Source of the DNA: Parietaria judaica
Lineage: Eukaryota; Streptophyta; Magnoliopsida; Rosales; Urticaceae
Length of the DNA: 64,000 bases
Assembly: GCA_954871525.1 (NCBI GenBank)
Contig: OX940862.1
Location: 45,439,732 to 45,503,731, forward strand
Reading direction: 5' to 3'
Shown here one piece after another: positions 11,271 to 22,199 of the stretch. The position numbers and the translations under genes are program-made. Numbering within the stretch: position 1 is the first letter of the stretch; each line of letters begins with the position of its first letter. The notes below the pieces were generated by a model that saw nothing but the letters and a program-made list of their open reading frames with translations, did not search any database and was not told the origin of the DNA.

Positions 11271-11301
11271 TTGCACAACGGCAATAATTTCCGTTGTGCA
11301 A
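11271..11301. repeat. Perfect 11-bp stem-loop near the right end of the CACTA-like element
   Basis: TTGCACAACGG at 11271-11281 pairs exactly with CCGTTGTGCAA at 11291-11301 across a nine-base loop. Related TGCGCAACG and TTGTGCAAG words follow and also occur near the left end, for example at 6285-6300. Confidence 0.8.
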
Positions 11302-11335
11302 GATTGCGCAACGTTGCATATTGCAACGGTTTTTT

Positions 11336-11395
11336 TGTGTTGTGTAAACTTTAAACAACACGAAAAAGCCGTTGTGCAAGCAACTATTTGTAGTA
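11336..11395 (-). repeat. Right terminal inverted repeat of the CACTA-like element
   Basis: This is the inverted partner of 5901-5960. The family A LTR resumes with TCCTAAGCCGAACTAGA just outside, which sets the boundary to within a few bases. Confidence 0.65.
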
Positions 11396-11514
11396 GTCCT
11401 AAGCCGAACTAGAACAGAGATCAGAAGCAGAAAACTCGCAGAACCTAGAGAGAGAGAGGGAGAGCTCGAGTTTTTTCTTCGCGTAAGGTTTGTTAAAAAT
11501 GTGTAGAATGAGCC

Positions 11515-11527
11515 TCCTATTTGTAGG
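11515..11527 (-). promoter_or_regulatory. Candidate TATA box of a family A LTR
   Basis: On the minus strand the sequence reads CCTACAAATAGGA, about 2.2 kb from the LTR start. Equivalent boxes occur at the same place in the other copies (for example 18597 and 31925), each followed by GCTCATTCTACACATTT and a CT-rich leader, as expected at a U3/R border. Confidence 0.55.
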
Positions 11528-13764
11528 CTCAAGCTTTAACCGATTTGGAGATTTTCCCTCCCTTTATTCGAATTTTATTAATTAAATTTAATTAAATATT
11601 TCAATCCAATGGTCCAGATTCAATCTCATCTAAATCCAATGGATATATTTAATCAAAGACATAATTAAATAATAATACATGACAAGATTAAAATATTTAA
11701 TCTTGTCATCATATTGATAAAATTCGAATTCTATATAAATATACATATTAAAATTCGAATATGTTTATGATTAATCTTATCATCAAATTAATTAAATTCG
11801 AATTATATAAATACACATATTAAAATTTGAATTTGTTAATGATTATCTAGATCCAATGGTTAAAAATAAATCTTAAACCAATCCAATGGATCAAATCAAT
11901 TAGGGATAAAATCAAATGCCCTAGGGTTTCAATGAAACCCTAATTCGAATTATTTTCCTCTTTATTATTCATATTATATATTGTATATATATAATATTAA
12001 TTAATTTCTAATCCGACGGTAAAGATTAAATCTCAAAACCGATCCAACGGACACAATTAATTAAGCAAATTCGAAATATCCAAACTTGGTCACCAAGCTT
12101 CAATTTCGAATTACATTTAGGGTTCAAATCAATTATCTCAATCCAACGGTTGATATTAAATCATAACCGATGCAATGGATTGAATTGATTTTAGGGTTTT
12201 GCCAAAATACCAAAACATTAGGTACTTATGCCGCAAATATAAAATATCCAATTATCACTATTCGAATTAGCTAGGGTTTGTTTTTACAAAACCCTAATTC
12301 GAATTTACACGTATATGAATACATATATTTTTATTTATTAATATAATTTTTTTAATTATTAATTAGATATTAGTAATTAAATCTAAATAATTAAATTATA
12401 TTAATAAAACCTGATCTCAATATCACACATTAAATTTCATGGTGCCACACCATCATTTCAATTCGTGACATATGATTTAATTTCATAGTTTATCGAACCG
12501 AGTCATAAACTTAGAAAATTCATAAATCACAAACCGTAAGTCTAAATGACTTGGTTACAAAAGCAAAGTTGCTTAGAATTTAATTTACAACAACATGGTG
12601 CTGTTTGAAAATATAAATTCTAACTTTCTTTTTATCAGTTAATTTCGCGTACCAAAATATGGTACTTTTCCCACGCTGACGATAAAACTATCTGACGTCT
12701 GACACAGACCTGTCAGTTTTATAATTCAAGCGAAATGATTAAGCATTATCAAGAATGTATTTTAATCACGTATGTATCATCCGTTACGGAGCTATCCTGG
12801 GGACCATGGACCCGTATCACTTAAGCTCCAACGAACTACTAGTTGTTCGTCAAACCTCGAAGTGATTCCACTATAGACCCGAGGCTGCACTCTTTAGTGA
12901 TACGGTATATAGTATTCCCTTATATATACAAGGTGTCTATTGATACAATCAAATTCGGGTTAGTGTCCTTTCACTGGATAACTCACACATGAGCAAGCGG
13001 TTTTTACCGTAATGCCCCTCATTGCATTTTTATCCTTGACTCAGTCAGTAATATTATGAGCAATTCACTTATGGTTTCAATTCATAAGTTGCGCACGGGC
13101 TCCTCTCACTTCTCACCACTGACAACCAAGGGAATCATCATGACTCTGAAGAGAGCTGTGTGATGGCCATATCTATGATCAAGCTATCGTTTCTACTGAC
13201 TATCATGTTCCCAAAATAATAGTGTTGGGAACAGCGGTAATATCTTGTGTTCTTTAACGCTTTAATCAAAGAACAATAAAGCCAGTAGCTTGGACTCATG
13301 ATCACTCAGGACTTAGAACTAATATCCATTTGATCCTCATTTTGTGACTCAACTTCAGGTTATTAGTGACGGTCTTATACCATAACTTCTTGAGTTTAAG
13401 TCAGGTCCAATCCAGTATGAAGACGCTTCATACTTAATGCACTTCTAGTGAGTGTGACACACACATAATCCAGAATAGGATTGTCACTTAGTCACATTAG
13501 AGACCTTACATGATTAATAGGCTCCCACCTAGTTAATCAGGTCACAGACATTTTAAGTTCATTTATTATGATTATTAATTCTTCCTCACATCAACTCTGT
13601 TGTGATAATAATAGCATAATTGCATCCTTTATGAACTAAGGAATCAAATATTCTATTTTACTCTACCATAAACTATAATAAGTATCATCTTTATTCAACG
13701 ACTTGTCATAATCTTTTACAAATGGATAAATATATTGTTGAAGGACACATACCTTCGATTCAAT

Positions 13765-14073
13765 TTAACGCTTGTTATCTTTTGCAATTGCCTCAATGAC
13801 AAGAGTCCTTACCTTATTCACGTTTTTCATTAGTCTCCCAATTTCATCATGAAATATTTTGAGCAATGATTCTTTGTAGGCTTCACTTTTGAGTGGATAC
13901 TGATCAAGATGGTGAGCAAGTAAATTATACTCACTGTCATACTTGAACCATTCAGTATCTTTCTGAAAAATTGCATGTGGCTTTAGTGACTTTTGCTCAA
14001 AAAGTGAATAAGAGCCAACATATTCTTGTTCATCATACAAGATGTTAATCGGATTAGTCATTTTAACTGACAT
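13765..14073 (-). CDS. Putative Gag amino-terminal fragment of the family A copia element
   Basis: A clean 102-codon frame starts with ATG (MSVKMTNPINIL) at the position where the leader ends, and the matching ATG region of the other copia relic is at 29037. The encoded stretch is charged and helical-looking (YKESLLKIFHDEIGRLMK). I do not recognise a UBN2/Gag domain in it, so the call rests on position. The frame ends within a few bases of the LTR, which suggests that the deletion joining internal region and LTR cut the gene short. Confidence 0.45.
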   Translation of the reverse strand: MSVKMTNPINILYDEQEYVGSYSLFEQKSLKPHAIFQKDTEWFKYDSEYNLLAHHLDQYPLKSEAYKESLLKIFHDEIGRLMKNVNKVRTLVIEAIAKDNKR

Positions 14074-14459
14074 TGAAAAAGAAAATTATTAAACCTTATT
14101 ATAGGTAGAATGTATTAGAAAAAAAATTGTTCGAAATAGTGAAATGATGCAAACATGTTCTTAGAAAATGTTAATTAAACCCTTTAACTATTTCGTGATA
14201 ATTTAACCGACTGTACACGTCGTTGCCATCCTTAGTGACATGGTCACTCCAGGGTGACTCGCGGTATTAACCGTGTAGTTTGGTTAAACTAATTTTTAGT
14301 CATAAACTTAATTAATATTCAAAACAATACTTACCAAAGTACCCTATGATTATTAACTATCACTATAGACAGTCAGGAAGCACCAACTTTCATGCAAGCT
14401 TAACCTATTATTTTTTGTTTCTCGGGATCCTCTTGGAAACGTCGTCCTTGGGGGTCACA

Positions 14460-14648
14460 CTAGGGTGACTCGCAGTCCATTTCCAAGATTCCTCCGTCCT
14501 TATATTCTTTTGGAACTATCACGGTGTCAAACCTTCCACAAGCACACCTTCCTTGGGGAATGGACACACTAGGGTGACTCGAGGCGATGTGTTTGCAGAC
14601 CTTGTGACTGTAATAATGGAGACCTTTATATTGTTCAATACTTTCCAT
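14460..14648 (-). CDS. Short leader ORF conserved in two copia copies
   Basis: A 62-codon ATG-started frame, MESIEQYKG..., lies about 575 bp upstream of the Gag-like ATG. The copy at 29617 starts MASIEYFRN and also has HIAS followed by SVSIP, at the same distance (about 580 bp) from its gag start. Two Cys residues lie in GRCACGRF. It might be an upstream ORF or a leader exon. No family is recognised. Confidence 0.4.
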   Translation of the reverse strand: MESIEQYKGLHYYSHKVCKHIASSHPSVSIPQGRCACGRFDTVIVPKEYKDGGILEMDCESP

Positions 14649-14997
14649 TATAATTAGAAAGTAACGTTTTTAATTTCTAAGTTATTAAAACTTAATATAT
14701 ACTATTGACATTAAAAGTTTATATCTTGGATTTATTTATTACATAGTGTAATATTTAAAGTAAGCCTAACTTTCATGTTTATTATTTTGTCAGTAGTGAT
14801 AGATCAAATCGTACGTTCTCCAGTGGTCCTAACCGGTCACCCAGAAGTGGATGGTGAACCAGCCCCACTTTTGATTCCCTCGTCCTTAGACAAGATTGTA
14901 TCTTTGAAATTTTTTCGACTAATAATAAAAACTTTTCATGAACTCTTTATTATTTATATCTATCCTATTCCGACATATTAATAATTATCCAAACATT

Positions 14998-17141
14998 TGT
15001 TGGACATATTTTGTATATGCCCTCGATTAAGATGCTAATCCCGCTTGTATAAGATTATGGTCGTTTGCTTTGGAATGAAAATACTTATTAATATATAGTT
15101 ATCTACGGATTATAGATATAGTTATCTACAGATTGTAGATATGGCAATCAAATTGAATGTTTGCATTATTGTTAAAGTCATCACACAGGGTCTTTGTGTG
15201 ACGAGGTTTGACTAACATAAATAAAGAACTTAAAATTTTTCCATAGTCTAGATTGGAAGTGGGAACTTCTGATTGGGAACGACTATTGGTGAACTTAATA
15301 GATCACATTTATGTGATGACCTATTACCGGGTCAGAGTGTTCTCCACGCACTAGTAAGTTTATCGAGTATGAAGTAACTTCATACTGGATAGGGACAAAC
15401 TTATATCCGAAATCACCATGTAAGTCCGTCACTGATGAAAGTAAGATGAAGTCGCTAAGATGATCAGATGAAATCGATTGAGTTCCTGAGCATTGTTGAC
15501 TTGTACAGTTCCACTTATATAATCTTTGATTTAATCGTTGCAAAGTACAGCTCGATACTCCTAATACTTTTATTTTGGGCTTAGACGATTGATCGGGATG
15601 ACTTGCAAAATAGCAGATATGGATAATAACTTTATGATTTCCTTATTATAATTTTATGGAAAGCAAATAAGTACTCATGGCCAGCTTACGGATTCATAAC
15701 CCGTAAGTGAGTAGTTAGCAATAAATCATAGATTAAGGTAGTCTCATCAAAAGGGCAGAACGATAATAATACATTTACCCTTTAGATGAGAATCATAATA
15801 ATACGAAAACTGATCAATTTAGATATATTATTATATTGTGAGAGTTCAGCTTCGCGCTATAGTGGAATGTTCACGAAGCTTGTGAAAGTTCTACACTTTC
15901 ACTGTAGCTCGGGTGTGTCGTCCATTTGTCCCCTTTGTAACTCCACAAGGATGAGACCGCAAATATGTTTATTATATTAGTTAAACATTGAATAGATCCA
16001 ATCACGAGTGATTCATGACTTTTGTCACGAATTCTCCGATTAACCAAAAATGGCAAAAGTACCAAAGTTTTTGGTACTAGCCGGGAATGCAAAAAAATAA
16101 TAATTGAATTTGACTCCTGGATGGTTCTCGGATTATGAGAAATCAAATTCTGTGATATTATCACTTTAAATCGTGCAATTCTGAAGTACGGTTTGGGATT
16201 TATGGTCAAAACAGTTTTTCGGCGAAGGCTGAAATAGCCGTTGTTTTTACCTGCGAATTTGAGAGGAAATTAAATATTGGATTTAATTTCTAGAATATTT
16301 AATTAAGGATATAATCATAATAATTTGTAATTATTGATATAGTGATTTTAAATCTTGAAAATATAACGATTTGATTTATTAAATATTTTAGGGTATTTTC
16401 AAAAAAGATTTGATTTGGATTTATTCTCTAGTTGATTTAATCATTAAATAAAATCTTTGAGTGAATATCTCCAAATTGGTTGAGAGAATATCTCTAAAGT
16501 GGTTGGGATCAGCTACCCATAAATAAGGGATCCCTGGAACCCTAGATCACACATTACACATCCTAAAAACGTCAGAAAAGTCATTTTGTCTCAGCCTCTC
16601 TCTGATCCTGCGAACTTCTCAGGGAAAATTCTTCCTGGGATTTTTGTGTTTATGGTTAAGAGGTGATTCAAGAAGAGCCCACGCTCTTGGCAACGTAATC
16701 CCGGAGTCATACATCGGAAGACTATTGTGGGTTATCTTCTAAAACAGTATTGCAAGAAGCATAGTGGATTAAAAGGCATGGAGTTCTTGAATATCATAGA
16801 ATGTAGACAGAATCATCGAAGGTGTTAGGTACACGTTCTTGTATTTATCGATTTTGAGACTATTCACTTTTACTAAAGGCTCGGATTAAAATCAATCAAC
16901 GTGTTAATAGATTAATTTAATTAATCCATCACGATCTTGGCAACTAACTGTAAGTTGATTTTGATACAGACGCTTTGACAATGTTATTGGTATGGGACTC
17001 TAACCCAGTAAATTTATTAAAGGTCAAACCGTGTGCCTCAATTAAAGGATTACAGTTTCTTAGGAGTCGGCGGTGATCGATTCGGGTCTAGATCCGCAAA
17101 TACGACTCGGAATCGGTGTCACATCGATATCGATTCCAACA
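14998..17141 (+). mobile_element. Solo LTR, family C, in the copia leader
   Basis: The block starts TGTTGGACATATT and ends GATTCCAACA (2144 bp), with flanking ACATT and ACATA (four of five bases equal), fitting a 5-bp target duplication. The interrupted leader resumes on both sides in the order seen at 29950-30010. It resembles 47605-49781 (opposite strand) and 23466-24895. No internal region or second LTR is attached, so unequal homologous recombination between two LTRs is the likely origin. It has no coding potential. Confidence 0.8.
16518..16528 (+). promoter_or_regulatory. Candidate TATA box of the family C solo LTR
   Basis: CATAAATAAGG lies about 1.5 kb into the LTR, followed by a CT-rich leader (GTCTCAGCCTCTCTCTGATC). 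The family C copy at 47605-49781 has the matching inverse TATTTATAGG near 48178. Confidence 0.55.
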
Positions 17142-17559
17142 ACATAGACACTATGTTTAAGAGTTATGAAAATAGTTTGTAACAAGTTATATCTATGATG
17201 AATATTTATAATTTCATGTTAATGAAACTTATTCTCTAGGAATTATCATTAAACATTTTAATGCCCATTAATAATTAGTTATGAAATATTAAAATAAGAC
17301 AATGATATTATTCTCGAATAATTATCATCCATATTTTAATCTTCTAAATAAGACAATGTTATTTAATCATTACATAGTAGGCATATTTAATTTTATGAAT
17401 TATTAAAACAAGACAATGTTATTTATCCAGAAATAACATTCATAATTTAATTTAAATAAACATAATTAATTTTAATTCAAAATTATTAATCTCATTAATA
17501 ATAATTAATATTTAAATTTATTTAATCCATGAGTATCCGGGTAAGATAAAAATCCGGCC

Positions 17560-17890
17560 TTATTTTTTAAAAAATTGCACGTGGGACTTCCAGGCTTAAG
17601 CCCGCGCCCACGTGCTAGCGAATTGGGCACGCCCAGCCCATAGGAAGGCCAGGCAGCAGCGCACCTCGGGCTGAGCCTGCAGACCAATTATGCTGCCAAG
17701 TAGCGAGGCCATCATGCTGCATGCCAACGCTTGCTAAAGGCCTATGGCATGGGCTTCCCGTGGGACTTGCCCGTGGGCTTCTTGTGGGACTTGCCCGTGG
17801 GCCTGGTGCGCAAATTCCATGGGGCTGTTTCGACGGCCCCTGTTCCTACCCACAACTGGCTGGGCTGCACCGTGCAGTCCGACCTCATTA
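17560..17890 (-). other. GC-rich leader segment next to the PBS
   Basis: An abrupt GC-rich island with repeated GGGCTTG, CCCGTGGG and GCCCAGCC words sits in AT-rich DNA about 170 bp from the PBS. The same segment is at 30400-30690 and, inverted, at 52780-52870. Direct repeats are visible near 17760-17800 (GGGACTTGCCCGTGGG twice). It probably forms strong RNA structure; ORFs in it are not conserved. Confidence 0.6.
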
Positions 17891-18050
17891 CCTCGGTCCG
17901 AATTTTGGTGTATGATAATATAATTTAAAATTAATATTTAAAATATCTAGAAATACAAAATTTCAATTTTAAATATTTAATTTATTCATCAAATAATTCG
18001 TTCTTTAAACCCTTTGAATTAGATTATATAATTATTTATCTTTGAACCAT

Positions 18051-18063
18051 GGCTCTGATACCA
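18051..18063 (-). other. Primer-binding site for initiator methionine tRNA
   Basis: The minus strand reads TGGTATCAGAGCC three bases after the LTR end. This is the complement of the 3' end of plant initiator Met tRNA, the usual copia primer. It fixes the element's orientation. Confidence 0.95.
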
Positions 18064-18065
18064 AT

Positions 18066-20663
18066 TGTTGGGGATCACGCCTCGGATCCCGTGAATATTA
18101 TCGCAAAATGTGCCTCCAAACCGTCCGGGTAACATTTCAAAATTATATCAAAGCAAAATAACTTGTTATCCGAGTAACGGTTTGGGTATCGGATAATAAC
18201 CATATTACAAAACCTGATAAATAGTATGTCATATAATATTCATAAATTATTATTAATAATATAGTCTATAGGAAATAAATAGAAAGTAGTAAATGATCGC
18301 ATTCATTAACCCAATAAATAAAGCCGTACCTCCGTTGACGACTTCCGACTATGCGTTCTGAATTCGGCAGAGCTTCGCTGGTGCTGAGGAAAACACTTGT
18401 GATATTCCGGGATATTCTCCTGGATTCCTCGTATCGAAGCTTAAACTGATTTTTTTTTAAGCTTCCGAGGACAGAGTCTCTTAAGCCGAACTAGAGACAG
18501 AGGTAAGAGGAAAAATTCGCAGAGCCTTAACGAGAGGGAGAGTTTGAATTTTCTCTGGGGAGAGGTGTGAAAAATGTGTAGAATGAGCTCCTTATTTTTA
18601 GGCTCAGACTGTAACCGAGTTAGAGAAATTCCCTCCCTTTTATTTCAAATTCTTTAATTAAATATAATTAATTATTTCAATTCAATGGCCTATATTTAAT
18701 CTTATATAAATCCGATTGATATAAATAATTAAGGATTTATACTAAAGACAAAATACTTGATAAGATCAAAAAACAATCTTATATTTATTTAAATTTGGAA
18801 ATATATTAAATTCGAATTATAATTATCTAGATCCAACGGTTGTGATAAAGCTTAAACCGATCTAATGGATCAAATTAATTTAGGATAAAATCAAATAACC
18901 TAAGGCTTGGTTAAATCCTACTTCAATTTCATCAATACTTTAAATTCAAAAATAATATATCATATATATTTAACTAATTTCCAATCCGATGGTAAAGTTT
19001 AAATCTTAAACCGATCCAACGGATATAATTAATTAATCAAACTGGAAAACTTAAGCTTGGTCACCAAGCTATTAATTTCGAATTACATTTATGGTTAAAA
19101 TCAATTATCTTAATCCAACGGTTGATATTAACTCCTAACCGATCCAACAGATTAAATTGATTTTAGCATTTTGCTCAAATACCAAAACATTTGGTACTTA
19201 TGCCGCAAATATGAAAAAGACCAAATATTAATATTCGAATAGGAATCATTTCCTATTTCTTTGCTGCATTTCGAATTAACACAAATATATATATTTATTT
19301 ATTTATTTACTAAAATAAATCTATTAATTATTAATAAGATATTAATAATTAAATTCAAATAATTTAATTATAATAATATCCTCAAATCTCATTATCACAT
19401 ATTTAAATGTCATGGTGATAAACCATTATTTAAATTCGTGACATATGATTTAATTTCATTGTTTACCTAAACGATCATAAAGTTAGAAATTATCTAAATC
19501 AAAAAATGTATATCGAAATGAGTTAAATCCAAAAGAAAAGTTTCTTAGAATTTAATTTCCAACAACTTTCATGTTGACAGAAAATCCAAATTCTACTTTA
19601 TTTTCTAAGTTAATTTCGGTTACCAAGATATCGTACTTTTGCCACACTATTGATATAGCTATCTGATATCTGACACGATTTCAGTTTTACAATTCTTGCC
19701 AAATGATTAATCAAAATCTTTTGATCACACACCTATTATCTGTTACGAAGCTATCATGGGGACCATGGACCCGTATAACTAAAGCTACAACGAACTTGTA
19801 GGATGTTCGTCAAACCTCGGTGTAATTCAACTATAAACCGGAGGCTGCACTCTTTAGTTATACAATATATATTATTCTCTTAGTTACATTAGGGTGTCCA
19901 TTGATACGATCAAATTATGGTTATTGATATTTCACTTGATGATCCGCACATGAGCAGACGGTTTTTAGTGTTTCGCCCCTCACTCATTTTTTCCTTGACT
20001 CCGTAAGTAATATCATGAGTAACCCACTTATGATTTTGATTCATAATTTGCGAACGGGCACCTCTCATTTCTCACCAACGACAATCAAGGGAATCATCAC
20101 GACTCTAAAGAGAATTGTGTGATGCCCATGTCTATGACCAAGCTACCCTTACTATTGACTATCATGTTCCTAAAATAATAGTATTGGGGAAAACGGTAAT
20201 ATTTCTTGAATATCCATTTGATCATCTACTAGTAACTCAACTCCAAGTTATAAGTGACGGTCTTATATGATAACTTCCAAAGTTTAAGTCAGGTCCAGTT
20301 CAGTATGAAGACATTTCATACTTAATGCACTTCTAATGAGTGTGACACACACAACATCGAGAATATGATTATCACTTAGTCACATTAATGACATTATACA
20401 ATTAATGGGCACACACCCAGTTAATCAGGTCACAGACATTTTAAGTTCATTTATTATGATTATTAATTCTTCCTTACATTGACTATGTTGTGATAATAAT
20501 AACATAATGGCATCCTTTATGAACTAAGGAACAAATATTCTATTTTACTTTACCAGAAACTATAATAATATTAACATTATAAGCACCATCTTTTATTCAA
20601 CAACTTGTCATAATCTTTCACAAATGAATAAAAATTAGCTTGTTTAAGGACACGCGTCCAATA
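18066..20663 (-). repeat. 5' LTR of the family A copia element
   Basis: About 2.6 kb, starting (left edge) TGTTGGGGATCACG next to the PBS and ending near GTCCAATA at 20663. It is collinear with the solo LTR at 31357-34104 but clearly diverged, with a missing stretch near 20200 where the AAAGAACAATCAAG block is absent. The divergence between the two LTRs of this element indicates an old insertion. Confidence 0.85.
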
Positions 20664-21600
20664 ACCCAAAATCTGCTAATACATGCAATGGTAGCGACTA
20701 CGTCAAACAATTTTTCAGGCGAGGCTAAGTCTTTGTCAAGTTTCAAATCGAATATGGGCTCTTGGAAAGCTCTAGGGGCAGCAAATACTCAAGTCAGGCA
20801 AGGCCAAATGAGATGGTAAATTCTAGAGGGAGAAACTAGAGAGAGAAACTCTAGAGAAAGCTGGGAGAGAATGTCTAAAACGAGGAGGAAGAGCCTCCTA
20901 CTTATAGGTAAAAGGGGTAACGACTTTTCCTTGGTTTTTTAAGAATTAATAAAGAATATTCTTCATAATTTTTAACCTAAATTATGCACCATATTCCCTG
21001 GCCAAAGAGGCTTACCGTGGTCCCTTGTCATGGTGACGTGCTTGTGGGTTATTTCGTGGTTCGTCTTTAGTGACTTCCGAGTGTCTGCGAGCTTGTACGC
21101 CGAGTCTGGGGGAATCCTGATTGTCATAAGGTTCATCTTAAGCTCGGGTTTTCTCATCGTAAGCTAAGGGAAATCATGGTTATTGCAAGTTATCCTCCTG
21201 TTAGTGTTTTCCACGAGGGGGTCGTCGGGGACCTCGCCGGGAGGCTCGTCGAGGGACCACGCCAGAAAGGTTAGTTGTGGTGGACCTTGACAGTGAGGTT
21301 TTTCACTTCATTAGGGACCTTGTCAGGGAGGTTTGTTAGGTTATTATGGACCTCGTCCGTGAGGCTCGTCATGGCATGAGGTAGAATTTGGTCAAAGACT
21401 TCATATTCTAGACCTTCGGGATTCTTGGCCTCTCCAAATGTGTTGGGTTTTAGGCTCTCGGTCTTTGGATTTGCTAATAACTTTGACTTTTACCAATGGG
21501 GCCCAATTTTTAGATAGCTCAAAAATGCACATAACATAAACCCCCAAATTTATCCGGTAATCGTATTGCGCGATAAAATTTATTTTCAAAAACTAAGTTA
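20664..21600 (-). repeat. LTR-like block with GGACCTCG-type short repeats, unclassified
   Basis: A minus-strand TATA-like TACCTATAAG at 20901-20910 and adjacent GAGAGA-rich sequence (20824-20870) look like an LTR U3/R border. From 21215 to 21385 a phrase such as GGGACCTCGCCGGGAGGCTC recurs about five times at 30-55 base spacing with variation. Neither end was defined, and no PBS or coding sequence is attached. Confidence 0.4.
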
Positions 21601-22199
21601 GATTGTGTTATTTTTCAAAGGTCGAGGTTGTACAAGATGTGAGTATTCTCTCTATCCTCTCAAGGAACTACAAATTCTTTTAACTGGGTTTCGTAAAACT
21701 TATTTTGAAAATCGCTTTTTAAATCAGCTTTAAATAAAAAAAAACATTTTAAGTATGTTCAAGGATATAAGTAAATGGCTTGATAGATTAAAGGTCGTTT
21801 TTTATGATTTTATTTGACTTTTGGATTCTTGGAGGTTCATAAGCAAACAATATTTAATAAAATCTTTTTAAATTAATTTTGAAATATAAAAAAATCTGAA
21901 AAACAAACAAATAAAACAATTGACGTGATAAATGAAATAGTAAACAATTACTTTAAAATTAATAATTACAAAATAATTTCAAACTTTAAAAAGTTTCTTA
22001 AATAACCCGTAATTTAATATAATAATAAAAGAATAAATAAATCATGAAATCCGGCAAAAAATGTTTTAATCTGATTTTCATAGTTAAAAGTTAAAAATGA
22101 AATTTTATAAAGTTCTAGAGTTTCCTTTCTGAGGCTCTTTTGATAAACTTTGAAAATAACTTTTTTCACTTTAACATATAGAGCCCATTTTTAATTTTT
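21601..22199. other. AT-rich intergenic or transposon debris, nothing recognised
   Basis: Homopolymer-rich sequence with no conserved motif, ORF or match to the LTR families of this window. Confidence 0.4.

Larger units (their letters stand above)
5901..11395. mobile_element. CACTA-like DNA transposon with ULP1 gene and dense GC-rich subterminal repeats
   Basis: This block interrupts an otherwise collinear LTR. The left end starts ACTACAAATAATGGCTT and the right end is its imperfect inverse (AACTATTTGTAGTA), resembling the CACTACAA ends of CACTA transposons with the first base altered. Three clusters of a short GC-rich motif near the ends and in the middle fit CACTA subterminal repeats, which bind transposase in the En/Spm model. 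A ULP1-type protease gene, common in plant CACTA and some Mutator-like elements, lies inside. No TNP2-type transposase is visible, so the copy is non-autonomous. No clear 3-bp duplication was found, and about 15 LTR bases seem lost at the junction. Confidence 0.75.
5476..13750 (-). repeat. 3' LTR of the family A element, split by a transposon
   Basis: It consists of 5476-5900 and 11396-13750, about 2.78 kb in total. The left edge is TGTTGGAAATCGG and matches the solo LTR start at 31357. The two halves are collinear with 31357-34104. The right edge stops at AAGGACACAT, about eight bases short of the GTCCAACA end seen in other copies, so the internal deletion of this element also removed the LTR start. 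The LTR holds no ORF. Confidence 0.85.
13751..18065 (-). other. Internal region of the family A element (leader plus gag start only)
   Basis: Counted without the solo LTR at 14998-17141 this is about 2.2 kb. It is collinear with 29020-30840 of the other copia relic, including the phrase CCCACTTTTGATTCCCT (14867) and a GC-rich segment beside the PBS. AT-rich stretches between are non-coding. No protease, integrase, RT or RNase H is present. Confidence 0.75.
5476..20663 (-). mobile_element. Decayed Ty1/copia-type LTR element, family A, with two nested insertions
   Basis: On the minus strand the order is 5' LTR (20663-18066), primer-binding site (18063-18051), GC-rich leader, untranslated leader, one Gag-like ORF start (14073-13765), then directly the 3' LTR (13750-5476). 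The whole pol region and most of gag are deleted, since the ORF runs almost into the LTR. A CACTA-like element is inserted in the 3' LTR and a solo family C LTR in the leader. The assignment to copia rests on the initiator-Met PBS and on leader similarity to the relic at 26060-36070, which has copia pol. No convincing target duplication: flanks TACCT and ACCCA differ. Confidence 0.75.

Noticed and set aside
5901..11395. Mutator-like element carrying ULP1
   Set aside because: Ends are short and resemble CACTACAA, subterminal repeats are dense, and no 9-11 bp duplication or long terminal inverted repeat is seen. It remains a minor alternative.
17505..17928. Overlapping short frames in the GC-rich leader segment
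   Set aside because: Frames are not conserved in the homologous segments at 30400-30690 and 52780-52870.
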